Below, in pieces: positions 17,684 through 26,767 of a stretch of DNA of 64,000 nt. A program made the translations under genes and the position numbers. The notes beneath the pieces are model-generated. The model worked only from the letters and a program-made list of their open reading frames with translations, was not told where the DNA came from and did not search any database. The stretch is from Bradyrhizobium niftali (GTDB taxonomy: Bacteria > Pseudomonadota > Alphaproteobacteria > Rhizobiales > Xanthobacteraceae), in NCBI RefSeq assembly GCF_004571025.1, contig NZ_SPQT01000004.1, forward strand, positions 62,001 through 126,000, given 5' to 3'. How positions within the stretch are numbered: the first letter of the stretch is position 1; each line of letters starts with the position of its first letter.

Positions 17684-17875
17684 TCAGGCCGCGTGGGCGG
17701 TGTGGCCGGTGCGCTGGCGGCGGATGGGCCAGGAGAATTGCGGACCGGGCTCGCAATGATCCGCGGTGCCGCCGAAATACTGGATGATCTCGCGGCAGGG
17801 CTCGCAGTTGAACAGGTTACGCGACGCGGATGCCTTGGTCATTTCCTTCAGGCAGTTCGGGCAATGCGGTCTCAT
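17684..17875 (-). CDS. Small zinc-ribbon-like protein, 63 residues
   Basis: A 63-residue protein with CPNC near the N-terminus (MRPHCPNCLKEM) and CEPC about 18 residues later (NLFNCEPCREIIQYF), a likely zinc knuckle, then a polar His/Arg-rich tail. It converges on the kinase gene with 27 bp between them. The ribosome binding site is weak. I do not know the function; the cysteine spacing is the main reason to accept it. Confidence 0.55.
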   Translation of the reverse strand: MRPHCPNCLKEMTKASASRNLFNCEPCREIIQYFGGTADHCEPGPQFSWPIRRQRTGHTAHAA

Positions 17876-17902
17876 GGATTTGATCCGGAAAGGAGGTTCT
17901 CA

Positions 17903-18106
17903 GTGTCGGCGCTGCGAGGGAAACGCATGGTCGAGCTCCGAATTGTCGAGCCCGGCATCGTCGACCATCGCGCCGTCGGCGCGCTCGAGGCGGCCGAAGA
18001 AATCATCGAGGCTCGGATGCGGGCGACGCGGAATCCGGCACCTGCGCTTGGGCTGACGTTTTACGAGCGCGATCTGCACGGACGTCAGCCCCGGCGACGA
18101 AGGTGA
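17903..18106 (+). CDS. Hypothetical protein, 67 residues
   Basis: GTG start with a very strong Shine-Dalgarno sequence (AAGGAGG, 6 nt spacing). The product is mostly helical and charged (AVGALEAAEEIIEARMRA) with a basic tail (RQPRRRR). No signal peptide, membrane helix or recognised domain. Its end overlaps the end of the small minus-strand gene at 18085-18222 by 22 nt. Confidence 0.5.
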   Translation: MSALRGKRMVELRIVEPGIVDHRAVGALEAAEEIIEARMRATRNPAPALGLTFYERDLHGRQPRRRR

Positions 18107-18222
18107 TTGGTGCGGGCGGAACGTGCCGCAACCTTCTCCGGTCCGACCGATGGGCCAAACACAACAAATCCACTGAAACCAAGCCACAACGCCACGCCAG
18201 TCCAGACCAGGGTCGTCGTCAT
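18085..18222 (-). CDS. Small membrane protein, 45 residues
   Basis: ATG at 18222 with GGAG 6 nt upstream opens a 45-codon frame. One membrane helix is visible (LVWTGVALWLGFSGFVVFG), followed by a basic tail (SARTNHLRRRG). The strong start site and clean hydrophobic helix make it credible; its function is unknown. It overlaps the converging 67-residue gene at the 3' end. Confidence 0.5.
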   Translation of the reverse strand: MTTTLVWTGVALWLGFSGFVVFGPSVGPEKVAARSARTNHLRRRG

Positions 18223-18313
18223 GATGTGCTCCCGTCAAAAGCAGGCAGGAGCCAGTAGCGGTGATTTGCGCGAATCAGTGAAGCCCGGATGAGTACGGGT
18301 CGCAGGGACAATT

Positions 18314-18913
18314 TTAGGCATCGCGCGCTGCGGCGCCCGTAATAGCCGCAGGTTTTCGCGTGTGCAGCCGCCGCATCCTGCCTGCGCGCGCGCCTGCGAG
18401 GATATCCCGGACGCGCGGAGCGTCTCGAACAAAGCGAAATCCGTAGCGGCCGGTGTAGTCGGTATCGGGCGAACGGGTCGATCGCCCTGACGCGAAGTTG
18501 AGGTGACCGGCTCCACCGCCGATGTCGAGGATTTCGAAGTCCGCGTCCATCGCCTGGAACGGTGTCGGGCTGATCGTCCGTCTACCCCAGGCCGTTCGCA
18601 GGATCAGCGCGCGGCGATCGGTGATCAGATAGAGCGTCTGCAGGTCCTGCAGCAGCATCACCAGCGGGGCTGCAACCATCGCAACTCCGAGCATCACGAG
18701 AGGTTGGGCGGCCTGGTTGATCCAATCGTTTCTGACGGCGATGACGGTCAGCAACAGCCAGGGGAATCCGATCCACCAGAGCAATCGCCACATCATCATG
18801 CAGGCGACGCCGTCGGGCTGACCCTGCCAGATCACCTGCTCCCCGTCCTGCAGGGCCTCGATGCACAGACGCCGCAGGCCTGCGGAAAACGGAGTGGCGC
18901 GGATTTCATCCAT
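18314..18913 (-). CDS. PH-like (bacterial PH, YdbT/DUF304-like) membrane protein
   Basis: A 199-residue protein. The segment DGEQVIWQGQPDGV, two adjacent membrane segments (LLWWIGFPWLLLTVIAV and PLVMLGVAMVAAPLVML), then LYLITDRRALILRTAWGRR are the usual order of bacterial PH-domain membrane proteins. The rest (ADFEILDIGGGAGHLNFAS) completes the beta domain. I start at ATG 18913, about 10 residues before the first conserved segment; the longer frame would add an Arg-rich tail unlike the family. It follows rpe in the same direction after 49 bp. Confidence 0.7.
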   Translation of the reverse strand: MDEIRATPFSAGLRRLCIEALQDGEQVIWQGQPDGVACMMMWRLLWWIGFPWLLLTVIAVRNDWINQAAQPLVMLGVAMVAAPLVMLLQDLQTLYLITDRRALILRTAWGRRTISPTPFQAMDADFEILDIGGGAGHLNFASGRSTRSPDTDYTGRYGFRFVRDAPRVRDILAGARAGRMRRLHTRKPAAITGAAARDA

Positions 18914-18962
18914 TCCCGTTGGTCGCAGCGGCCGCAAGGCCGGTTCGGACCGCGAATGGCCG

Positions 18963-19664
18963 TCAGATGGCCTCGCCGCGCGCCGTTGCCGCCGCGGTGC
19001 GGATCGCGGCAATATTGCTCCTGTAGGCGTCCTGCGTGCCGCCCTTGAACACGGAGGTGCCGGCGACGAAGGCGTTGGCGCCGGCCGCGGCGAGCGCGCC
19101 GGCGACGTCGGGACCGACCCCGCCGTCGACCTCGATGTCGATCGGACGACCCGCCGTCATCGCGCGGATGTCGCGGATCTTGCCGATCGCGGAGGGAATG
19201 AAGGCCTGGCCGCCGAAGCCGGGATTGACCGACATCACCAGCACGAGATCGACCAGGTCGAGGACGTATTCGAGCGCGCTGATGGGCGTGCCCGGATTGA
19301 GCGAGACGCCGGCCTTCTTGCCGAGCGCGCGGATCGCCTGGAGCGAGCGGTGCAGATGGGGGCCTGCTTCCGCATGGACCGTGATGTGGTCGCAGCCGGC
19401 TTTCGCGAAGGCCTCGAGATAGGGATCGCAAGGCGAGATCATCAGGTGTGCGTCGAACACCTTCTTGCTGTGCGGGCGCATCGCCTTGATGACGTCGGGG
19501 CCATAGGAAATGTTCGGGACGAAGTGTCCGTCCATCACGTCGAGATGGATCCAGTCGGCGCCGGCGGCGTCCACCGCGCGCACCTCTTCGCCGAGCCTGG
19601 AGAAATCCGAGGCCAGGATCGAGGGGGCGATTGCCAGGGGGCGGGGGGTAAAGGCTTGGGTCAT
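18963..19664 (-). CDS. rpe: Ribulose-phosphate 3-epimerase
   Basis: A 233-residue cytosolic TIM-barrel enzyme that interconverts ribulose 5-phosphate and xylulose 5-phosphate in the pentose phosphate and Calvin cycles. The family motifs are present: [71 protein letters not shown] and [10 protein letters not shown]. Metal ligands are the His and Asp of these motifs. Length is normal. No other Calvin-cycle genes are adjacent. Confidence 0.97.
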   Translation of the reverse strand: MTQAFTPRPLAIAPSILASDFSRLGEEVRAVDAAGADWIHLDVMDGHFVPNISYGPDVIKAMRPHSKKVFDAHLMISPCDPYLEAFAKAGCDHITVHAEAGPHLHRSLQAIRALGKKAGVSLNPGTPISALEYVLDLVDLVLVMSVNPGFGGQAFIPSAIGKIRDIRAMTAGRPIDIEVDGGVGPDVAGALAAAGANAFVAGTSVFKGGTQDAYRSNIAAIRTAAATARGEAI

Positions 19665-19918
19665 GACGCTGTTTCCCGTGGCGGCCGAAAGAGGAATGGG
19701 CCTCGCCTAACATGGGCCTCCGTGGCGGGCAATGCAGGACAGGCGCGCTTCCTGTGGGCGGAAATTTCTGCCGTCTCCGGCACGAATTGCCGATATTGCC
19801 GGGCCGCGCCAGGTGCGCTCGAAGCGGAATTCATTGAGCTTTTCGCGCTGGCACGGCGCTTGCTGACTTCCTCCCCGGAACATTGACCGCGGCATGCCGC
19901 ATCGGTTGGAGTTGTGCA

Positions 19919-20713
19919 ATGTTGTTTGCCCTTGGTGCCGTCTCGAGCGCGCTCGACGCGATCCAGTCGCTGACGAATTCGAAATCGTCATCCTCGACCC
20001 ACAAGACGGGATCATCGCAAGGCGCGCCGACCAATCCGTTCGCGATCGATAGCGGCCGCAACGGCACGAGCAGCGGCGCGACCTCGTCGGTCAATGCAGG
20101 CAAATATCCGCAGATATCGCCGGAGACGATGAACGCGTTGTTCGCCGCGCAAAGCCAGTCCTCCGACAGCACCGGCAGCGCGACCACCTCGACCTCGTCG
20201 AGCTCGACGTCCTCGACCTCGTCGGGCCGGGATGCCGCGCTGAAGCACCTGTTCTCGCAGATCGATGCCGATGGCGACGGCAGCATCACCAAGGCGGAAT
20301 TCGAGAGCGCGCTGGGAGCCGGCGGCACCAACCTGGCGCAGGCCGATGACGTGTTCTCGAAGCTGGATTCGAATGCCGACGGCAGCGTCAGCCTCGACGA
20401 GATGTCGAAAGCGCTGAAGAGCGGCCATCACGGTCACCATGCCCAGGGTGCCGGCGGATCGGGCGACGGATCGGATTCCTCCTCGAAGCCGAGCGGCGGA
20501 TCGACTTCGACCACGACGACCGCCGCCGACGGCTCGACCACCACCACCGTCACCTATGCCGACGGCTTCAAGATGTCAACGACCGTGCCGGGCGCCTCCA
20601 AGTCCTCCGCTAATTCGGCTTACGATCTGTTCGCACAGTTGATGCAGCGGCAGGGCGGACAGGGACAGGGCGCCTCGGCCACTGCTGGCTCGTCGATGTC
20701 GATGAGCGTCTGA
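19919..20713 (+). CDS. Ser/Thr-rich EF-hand calcium-binding protein
   Basis: A 264-residue protein starting at ATG 19919 (MLFALGAVSSALDAIQSL). Long Ser/Thr-rich linkers (about 20-40 and 80-105) flank a pair of EF-hand loops: DADGDGSITKAE and DSNADGSVSLDE, both with canonical acidic positions 1, 3, 5 and 12. A low-complexity STTTT segment and a Gln/Gly-rich end follow. There is no classical signal peptide. Similar EF-hand proteins occur widely in Bradyrhizobium and Xanthomonas (XopAW-like); export is not shown here. The coding DNA holds TCG-rich simple repeats. Confidence 0.8.
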   Translation: MLFALGAVSSALDAIQSLTNSKSSSSTHKTGSSQGAPTNPFAIDSGRNGTSSGATSSVNAGKYPQISPETMNALFAAQSQSSDSTGSATTSTSSSSTSSTSSGRDAALKHLFSQIDADGDGSITKAEFESALGAGGTNLAQADDVFSKLDSNADGSVSLDEMSKALKSGHHGHHAQGAGGSGDGSDSSSKPSGGSTSTTTTAADGSTTTTVTYADGFKMSTTVPGASKSSANSAYDLFAQLMQRQGGQGQGASATAGSSMSMSV

Positions 20714-21064
20714 CGCCCGTTCGCTGTCATGCCCCGGCTTGACCGCAGGGTAATCGCATATGACTTTTTTTGGCAGGGCCTGAGCGCGCGCCTCGTCCTT
20801 CGAGACGACCGCTCCGCGGTCCCCTCAGGATGAGGCTAAGCGGCTCTTTGCCGATCGAAAATTGCAGCTGCGCCTTCCGTCCTCATCCTGAGGGCCCGCC
20901 ACCGGCGGGCGTCTCGAAGGATGGGCCGCAGAGCAACGACCTTAAATGCGATTGCCCTGGGCTTGACCGGGGCCCAGTACGCCGCGGCTTCCCGGTTCAA
21001 TCACAACCCTCTGGAATACTGGATCGCCCGGTCTTCGCCGGGCGATGACACCTGATGTGAGGCG
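20714..21064. other. Gene-free repeat-rich intergenic region
   Basis: About 350 bases between the convergent EF-hand and P1 peptidase genes. It holds a tandem pair of the CCTCATCCTGAGG-type repeat (20791-20922) and, at about 20944-21055, a segment of another family (GGATCGCCCGGTCTTCGCCG GGCGATGA). I see no gene. Confidence 0.6.
20791..20922. repeat. Double copy of the CCTCATCCTGAGG palindromic repeat
   Basis: First unit: CCTCGTCCTTCGAGACG ... CCCCTCAGGATGAGG. Second unit: CCTCATCCTGAGGGCCCGCC ... GTCTCGAAGGATG. Each carries the CTTCGAGACG and CTCAGGATGAGG cores. A further copy lies at 46018-46121 inside the start of the HlyD gene. Confidence 0.8.
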
Positions 21065-22060
21065 CTAGCCAAACCGGTCCTTCCACGCCTGCTGCGCGCC
21101 GCCGAACGGCAGCGCCGTCGCGCAATACACACCGCGTGCGATCGCGCGCGCGACCACGTTGGCGGCGACGGTGCCGAGCTCGGTGAGGCCGACCAGCGGC
21201 TCGATCGGCTTCTCGCAGGTCGCAGCCGCAAACAGCACGTCGCCGTCGGTCGGCGCATGCACCGGATAGATGGCGCGGGCAAAGCCGGTGTGGGCGATCA
21301 TCGCCAGCCGCTTGGCCTGGGGTTTGGTCAGCACCGCATCGGTGACGACGGCCCCGATGGTGGTATTTTCGCGCGCGCTCGCTGCGGGACCGCCCTTGAT
21401 GCGCATGCGGAGCATGTCGTCGGTGAACTTGTCGGGCAGGCCGCGTCCACCGTATTCGCCGTCCACCTCGAACGGCGCCGCCCAGAACCACGGCCCGTCG
21501 CCGACGGTGACACTGCCGACCGCGTTGACGGCGACGATCGCCGCGACCTTGACGCCGCCAGGCGTCACGTCCGAGGCTGAGCCGAGCCCGCCCTTGAACG
21601 TCGCGGTGGTGGCACCGAGGCCCGCGCCGACGCTGCCGAGCGCGAAGTCCGTGCCGGCGGCGGCTGCCGCGGTGTAGCCGAGATCGCGATAGGGCGAGAA
21701 GCGTCCCCAGGCCTTGTCGCCGCCATTGAGGAGATCGAACAGGATCGCGCCCGGCACGATCGGGATCAGCGCTTCGCGAACCCGGTGGCCGCGGCCCTGC
21801 TCGGCGAGCCAGGCCTGCACGCCGCCGCCGGTGTCGAGGCCAAAGGCGGAGCCGCCCGACAGCGCGATCGCGTCGACGCGTTCGACGGTATTGGCGAGAT
21901 CGAGCAGTGCGTCCTCGCGCGTGCCGGGACCGCCGCCGCGGACGTCGATCGCCGCGACCGCAGGGGAATCGAAGATGATCGCGGTCGTGCCGGAGGCGAC
22001 TTTGGCATCCTCGGCATGGCCGACGCGGACGCCGGCGATGTCGGTGAGAAGGTTTTTCAA
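21065..22060 (-). CDS. P1 family peptidase / aminopeptidase (DmpA-NylC superfamily)
   Basis: About 331 residues. This family self-cleaves before a Thr or Ser that becomes the N-terminal nucleophile; the likely site here is Asn-Thr in ARENTTIGAVVTD. Other family motifs: ITDIAGVRVGHA-like start (LLTDIAGVRVGHAEDA), DVRGGGPGTRE, ALSGGSAFGLD and the FKGGLGSAS loop. Members act on beta-peptides, short peptides or nylon oligomers. I chose the TTG at 22060 (GAGG 5 nt upstream) because it begins right at the conserved N-terminus; a longer frame to a TTG at 22123 overlaps the hybrid-kinase stop. Confidence 0.85.
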   Translation of the reverse strand: MKNLLTDIAGVRVGHAEDAKVASGTTAIIFDSPAVAAIDVRGGGPGTREDALLDLANTVERVDAIALSGGSAFGLDTGGGVQAWLAEQGRGHRVREALIPIVPGAILFDLLNGGDKAWGRFSPYRDLGYTAAAAAGTDFALGSVGAGLGATTATFKGGLGSASDVTPGGVKVAAIVAVNAVGSVTVGDGPWFWAAPFEVDGEYGGRGLPDKFTDDMLRMRIKGGPAASARENTTIGAVVTDAVLTKPQAKRLAMIAHTGFARAIYPVHAPTDGDVLFAAATCEKPIEPLVGLTELGTVAANVVARAIARGVYCATALPFGGAQQAWKDRFG

Positions 22061-22119
22061 GGTGGCCTCGCGCGCTGATGAGGAGTTCGCTTCTGCGATA
22101 GCGCAGAGATGCCGCAGGC

Positions 22120-24945
22120 TCAACTCGCCAGCGCGGTCCGGAGCATCTTGGCGAGCTCGGACTTGCGGTAGGGCTTGGCCAGCAGCAGCACGCCGGAGTC
22201 GAGCCGGCCGTGGTGGACGATGGCGTTCTCGGTGTAGCCCGAGGTGAACAGCGTCTTCAGGTCGGGGCGGCGGCGGGCCGCTTCATCGGCGAGCTGACGG
22301 CCGTTCATGGCGCCCGGCATGATGACGTCGGTGAAGAGCAGGTCGATGCCCTTGTCCGCGTCGATGATGGTGAGCGCTTCGGCCGCGTTACCGGCTTCGA
22401 GCGCGGCATAGCCGAGGCTCTTGATCTGGGTCACGACATATTGCCGTACCAGCGCGTCGTCCTCGACGATCAGGATCTTCTCGCTGCCGCCGGCGACCGG
22501 CGCGTTCTGGAGTGCCTCGAACTCGGTTTCCTGCACGCCGGTGGAGCGCGGCAGGTAGATCTTCACGCTCGTACCGTGGCCTTCCTCGCTGTAGATCTTG
22601 ATGTGGCCGCCGGACTGCTTGACGAAGCCGAACACCATACTGAGCCCGAGGCCGGTGCCCTTGCCGACCTCCTTGGTCGTGAAGAACGGATCAAACACCC
22701 GCTCGATCAGATCGGCCGGAATTCCGCTGCCGGTGTCGCTGACCGCGATCATCACGTAATTGCCGGCAACGATGTCGGGATTCATGCTGGCATAGCCGTC
22801 GTCGAGGAAGACGTTGCGGGTCTCGAGTACCAGGGTGCCGCCGTCGGGCATGGCATCGCGCGCGTTCAGCGCGAGGTTGAGGATGGCGGTGGAGAGCTGG
22901 CCGGGATCGACCAGCGTCGGCCAGGCATCCTCGGTGAGCTGGGGCATGATGGTGATCTGCTCGCCCAGCGTCGGATGCAGCAGCTTGGCGGCCTCGAGCA
23001 TCAGCGCGTTGACGTCGATCTCGCGCGGCTGGAGCGGCTGCTTGCGGGCGAAGGCGAGCAGGTGCTTGGTCAGCTGCGCGCCGCGCTCGGCGGCGTCGTC
23101 GATCAGCTTGGTGATGGCGGCGAGCTCGGGCCGATCGGCGACCGCATCCGACAGGATGCCGATCGTGCCGGTGATGACGGTCAGCACGTTGTTGAAGTCG
23201 TGGGCGACGCCGCCCGTCAACTGGCCGATCGAATCCATCTTCTGGACCTGCCGGAGCTGGGCTTCGGCGGCCTGCTTCTCGGTGAGGTCGCGGCCGATGA
23301 AGAAATGGCGTTTCACCGGCTCGGACCAGGTGCCCATCCAGTTCAGCGTGACCTCGTGACCGTCGTAGTGATAGTAGCGCGCCTCGAAGCTGCGCTTGAC
23401 CGCGCCGCGCCGCGCCGCGCGCATCTCGCTGCGCGTCCTCTCGAGGTCATCGGGGTGGATGAACTCGATCGCACTGTGCCCGACCATGTCGTCCGGGCTG
23501 AAGCCGAGGATGTCCTTCACGCTGGGGCTGACCTGGATGAAATTGCCGTAACCATCGGTGACCAGGATCAGGTCCTGCGAGGTCTCGAAAATGCGCTGGC
23601 GCTCCTCGATCTCCCGATTGAGCGCCATCTCCGCTCGCTTCCGTTCGGTGACGTCGCGGGCCACCTTGGACGCGCCGATGATCCTGCCCTCGGTCGATCG
23701 CAGCGGGACCTGGCTCAGCACCACGTCGATGGGTTGGCCGCTCTTGTGCAGCCGTACGGTCTCCTGCTGGTCGATGACCTCGCCGTTGCGGGTGCGAGCC
23801 AGGTTCTCGGCGACATCGTCACGCTGATCGTCCGGCATGATGATGTCGATGGAACGGCCGACCGCCTCGTCGGCGGAGTAGCCGAAGACGCGCTCGGCCG
23901 CGCTGTTCCAGGTCGTGATGGTGCCGTCGAGCGACTTGGTGATGATGGCGTCGTTGGAGGATTCGACGACGGCGGTGAACAGCCGCTCGCGCTCGGCGTG
24001 ATAGTCGCGCTCGGCGTCCGATCGGCGCTTCAGCGCGCCGACCATGCTCGCGGTCTGCGCCTGGAGGCGGACATTCTCGACCAGGAGCACCGCGAGCACG
24101 AAGGTCGCCGCGCAGAGCCCGTAGAGGCGGCCGGCGTAGAAGCCGAGATCGAAGCGCGCGACGTTCACGATCGCCGAGAGCGCGATGTCGAACAGCCAGG
24201 CGCACATAACGACCATGAGCCAGACGTCGATCACCGAATGCGGCCTGCGGAACCAGAGCGAGACGAGGGCGGCAAAGCTGAGCGACCACACGAAGGACAC
24301 CACGCCGATCATGGTCGGCGTGTAGTGGCCGTCGCGCAGCAGGACCGGGAGCAGATCGTGCTGGGCGGTGACGATCCAGGCGAAGACGGCCATGGCGGCG
24401 ACGACGCCGAACACGATGGTGTAGATCGCCTTGGTCGTCGCGCCGCGGATCCTGGCACCGCCGTCGGCCTCCTTCAGCCAGGCATAACCCAGCACGAATA
24501 TCGGGAAGCCGGCGTGCCAGATCATGTAGAGCCAGACCGTGGTTTGCTGGCCCGCGCCGAGAAGTCCGGTCGGGGTGAACAGTCCGGGGAAGGTGAGGGC
24601 ATGAACCAACGCCGCCGCGGCGGTGAACAGATAGCCGCTCGCGAGCCACAGCAGCGCGCGGGTCCGCAGCACCGAAAACTGCGACAGCAGCAGCACGGCG
24701 GTCACGACGTCGCTCACGGCGAGGGCCGATTGATAGCTCGCGACAAAGCCCGGGACGGGGAGGAGCGGGGTGCCCGCGAACGGGACTGTCAATGCGAACA
24801 GGATCGCGGATATGCCGACGACCGCCAATGCAGCGGTGCGGTCGGTCGCGGTGGCCGGCAGGGTCGAAAGGAATGTGCTTCGGTCGATCGTTGCGGGCAC
24901 GTCCACCTCTCGCAGACCGGTCTTCGCCATCTTCATCGACGTCAT
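22120..24945 (-). CDS. Hybrid sensor histidine kinase (MASE4-type membrane sensor, PAS-PAS, HisKA, HATPase, REC)
   Basis: A 941-residue inner-membrane kinase. The first 290 residues contain about eight hydrophobic segments resembling the MASE4 sensor (LPVPGFVASYQSALAVSDVV). Two PAS domains follow (about 325-440 and 450-560). The H-box is TGGVAHDFNNVLTVITGTI. The ATPase domain has LNLALNARDAM, VSDTGSGIP and GKGTGLGLSMVFGFVKQ. The receiver at the end has LIVEDDALVRQ, the Asp in LLFTDVIMPG and the Lys in LLAKPYRKSEL. This class usually acts through its own receiver and a partner. The divergent single receiver at 25173 is a candidate partner. Confidence 0.93.
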   Translation of the reverse strand: MTSMKMAKTGLREVDVPATIDRSTFLSTLPATATDRTAALAVVGISAILFALTVPFAGTPLLPVPGFVASYQSALAVSDVVTAVLLLSQFSVLRTRALLWLASGYLFTAAAALVHALTFPGLFTPTGLLGAGQQTTVWLYMIWHAGFPIFVLGYAWLKEADGGARIRGATTKAIYTIVFGVVAAMAVFAWIVTAQHDLLPVLLRDGHYTPTMIGVVSFVWSLSFAALVSLWFRRPHSVIDVWLMVVMCAWLFDIALSAIVNVARFDLGFYAGRLYGLCAATFVLAVLLVENVRLQAQTASMVGALKRRSDAERDYHAERERLFTAVVESSNDAIITKSLDGTITTWNSAAERVFGYSADEAVGRSIDIIMPDDQRDDVAENLARTRNGEVIDQQETVRLHKSGQPIDVVLSQVPLRSTEGRIIGASKVARDVTERKRAEMALNREIEERQRIFETSQDLILVTDGYGNFIQVSPSVKDILGFSPDDMVGHSAIEFIHPDDLERTRSEMRAARRGAVKRSFEARYYHYDGHEVTLNWMGTWSEPVKRHFFIGRDLTEKQAAEAQLRQVQKMDSIGQLTGGVAHDFNNVLTVITGTIGILSDAVADRPELAAITKLIDDAAERGAQLTKHLLAFARKQPLQPREIDVNALMLEAAKLLHPTLGEQITIMPQLTEDAWPTLVDPGQLSTAILNLALNARDAMPDGGTLVLETRNVFLDDGYASMNPDIVAGNYVMIAVSDTGSGIPADLIERVFDPFFTTKEVGKGTGLGLSMVFGFVKQSGGHIKIYSEEGHGTSVKIYLPRSTGVQETEFEALQNAPVAGGSEKILIVEDDALVRQYVVTQIKSLGYAALEAGNAAEALTIIDADKGIDLLFTDVIMPGAMNGRQLADEAARRRPDLKTLFTSGYTENAIVHHGRLDSGVLLLAKPYRKSELAKMLRTALAS

Positions 24946-25172
24946 TCGAATCCCCGCAGGCCAGCGCTATGGTAGCGGGTTACGGTCGCACATTCTGGAC
25001 TGTTGCGGCCGCGACTCAACCGAAGGTTACAGATTTCTTAATTCTGGTGGGACCACGGAATAGGGATCGGGTAAGATGCGATTTACTGGACGGTGCCATA
25101 ATGCCCTTCGGCCGTCGTGGGTTCCAGGTCTGAATCGTCGATTTTGATCCCAGTATCCGGGAGTTGGTCCCT

Positions 25173-25559
25173 ATGCCCCGCGTTCTCGTCATCGACGACC
25201 AGAAGGACGTCCGCGCGATGGTCGGGATCGTGCTTCGGGTCCATCGTTTCGAGGTCGTGGAGGCCGAAAGCGGCGCGGCCGGGCTGAACGCCTTCGAAGA
25301 AAGCCCGTTTGACGCGGCGATCGTCGATATCTTCCTTGGCGACACCAGCGGCGTCGACGTCATCGCGAGCCTGCGCGAGCGCGCGCCGGGACTCCCAATC
25401 ATCGCGGTGTCCGGGATGACGACGCTGGATTTCATGGATCAATCGCCTCACCTTGCCAACGTGGTCTGCCTGCTAAAACCGTTTCGGCCGAACGATCTCC
25501 TGCAAGCGCTGCGGAAGGCCCAGACCGCAGCGGGCGGCGAAGTGCCCGCAGCCGTCTGA
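25173..25559 (+). CDS. Single-domain (CheY-like) response regulator
   Basis: A 128-residue receiver without an output domain. Acidic pair in VLVIDDQKDVRAM, phospho-acceptor Asp in AAIVDIFLGDTSG, Ser in IIAVSGMTT and Lys in CLLKPFRPNDLLQAL. I start at ATG 25173, which has GGAG upstream and begins at the conserved N-terminus. It is read away from the hybrid kinase gene, with about 230 bp between the starts, so co-regulation and a phosphorelay are plausible but not shown. Confidence 0.9.
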   Translation: MPRVLVIDDQKDVRAMVGIVLRVHRFEVVEAESGAAGLNAFEESPFDAAIVDIFLGDTSGVDVIASLRERAPGLPIIAVSGMTTLDFMDQSPHLANVVCLLKPFRPNDLLQALRKAQTAAGGEVPAAV

Positions 25560-25581
25560 CCCTTGCCCAAAGCCCTTGCCT

Positions 25582-25613
25582 AAAAGAAGAACGCCCCGGG
25601 CGAGCCGGGGCGT
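25582..25613 (-). terminator. Rho-independent terminator of the liv operon
   Basis: On the minus strand ACGCCCCGG, loop CTCGC, CCGGGGCGT, then TTCTTCTTTT. A 9-bp GC-rich stem and T-rich tail end the livK transcript 36 bp past its stop. The same stem could weakly serve the converging response regulator gene. Confidence 0.75.
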
Positions 25614-25648
25614 GATGACGCTTGGATGGTGGCCCTGAGGCCGACGCG

Positions 25649-26767
25649 TTAGGTGCCGCTGCCTTTGATCTCGGTGTAGCCGCCCTTGGCATCCCATTTG
25701 TAGACGACGTAGTCGATCTGCTTGATGTCGCCCTTGGCGTCATACTCGATCGGGCCGATCACGGTGTCCCATTTGCCGGCCTTCATCGCCTCCATGACCT
25801 TCTTGGCATCGGTGGTGCCGGCCTTCTTGGCCGCCTGCGACCAGACCTGCATCGCCGCATAGGTGTAGAGCGTATATCCTTCGGGGTCGATGTTCTTGGC
25901 CTTGAAGGCATCGACGATCTTCTTGGCGGTCGGCTTGTTGCGCGGATCGGGGCCGAAGGTGAACAGGGTGCCTTCGCCGGCCGGGCCGGTGATGGAGGCG
26001 TACTCCTTGTCGGCGAGTGCGTCGCCGGCCATCAGCACCGTCTTGAGACCCTGGTCGCGCATCTGGCGCAGGATCAGGCCGCTCTCCTGATGGTAGCCGC
26101 CGACATAGACGAGATCGATGTTGTCGCGCTTCAGGCGCGAGACGATCGCGTTGAAGTCCTTGTCGCCCTTGTTGTAGGACTCGTACATCTTCTCGGTGAC
26201 GCCGGCCTTGTTGAGCGCCTTCTTGGTCTCGTCCGCAAGACCCTTGCCGTAGGTGGTCTTGTCGTTGAGGATCGCAATGTTCTTGCCCTTGAAGTTCTTG
26301 GCGATGTACTGCGCCGCGATCAGGCCCTGCTGATCGTCACGGCCGCAGACGCGTGCCACGTTCCAGAGCTTGCGCTCGGTGAACAGAGGATTGGTCGAAG
26401 CCGGGGTGATCTGGAGCACGTTGCCGTCGGCATAGGCTTCGGATGCGGGGATCGACGACGACGAGCAATAGTGCCCGGCGACGAACGGCATCTTGGCGCC
26501 GGCGATCTTCTCGGCGACCGAGCGCGCCTGCTTCGGATCGCAGGCATCGTCCTCGACGGAGAGCGCGAGCTTCTTGCCGTTGACGCCGCCGGCGGCATTG
26601 ATATCGGCCACGGCCATCTCGGCGCCGTTCTTCATCTGGCGGCCGAAGGCGGACTCGCCGCCGGTCATCGGACCTGCGACTGCGATGCTGACATCCTGCG
26701 CGAATGCCGCGCTCGACAACGCGATCGATGCGCCGAATGCCAGACCGATGAGTTTCAGTGATTTCAT
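25649..26767 (-). CDS. livK: Branched-chain amino acid ABC transporter, periplasmic binding protein
   Basis: A 372-residue binding protein with a signal peptide (LIGLAFGASIALSSAAFAQD) cleaved after AFA. The Leu/Ile/Val-binding family features are clear: VSIAVAGPMTGGESAFGRQM, AVADINAAGGVNGKKL, VEDDACDPKQA, and VAGHYCSSSSIPA for the ligand site. I start at ATG 26767, directly before the signal peptide. It is the last gene of the liv cluster, 150 bp after livF; that gap could hold its own promoter. Branched-chain amino acids are the family ligand; related proteins bind other amides or aromatics. Confidence 0.92.
   Translation of the reverse strand: MKSLKLIGLAFGASIALSSAAFAQDVSIAVAGPMTGGESAFGRQMKNGAEMAVADINAAGGVNGKKLALSVEDDACDPKQARSVAEKIAGAKMPFVAGHYCSSSSIPASEAYADGNVLQITPASTNPLFTERKLWNVARVCGRDDQQGLIAAQYIAKNFKGKNIAILNDKTTYGKGLADETKKALNKAGVTEKMYESYNKGDKDFNAIVSRLKRDNIDLVYVGGYHQESGLILRQMRDQGLKTVLMAGDALADKEYASITGPAGEGTLFTFGPDPRNKPTAKKIVDAFKAKNIDPEGYTLYTYAAMQVWSQAAKKAGTTDAKKVMEAMKAGKWDTVIGPIEYDAKGDIKQIDYVVYKWDAKGGYTEIKGSGT

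Noticed and set aside
20160..20230. TCG/ACC-rich repeated sequence, at first sight tandem repeats or CRISPR-like
   Set aside because: It is in-frame coding sequence for a Ser/Thr linker of the EF-hand protein, with no regular repeat-spacer structure.
22210..24975. 921-codon plus-strand frame opposite the hybrid kinase
   Set aside because: It mirrors the kinase gene along its length and has the His/Asp/Gly/Arg-rich composition of antisense reading in GC-rich DNA. The kinase has all catalytic motifs.
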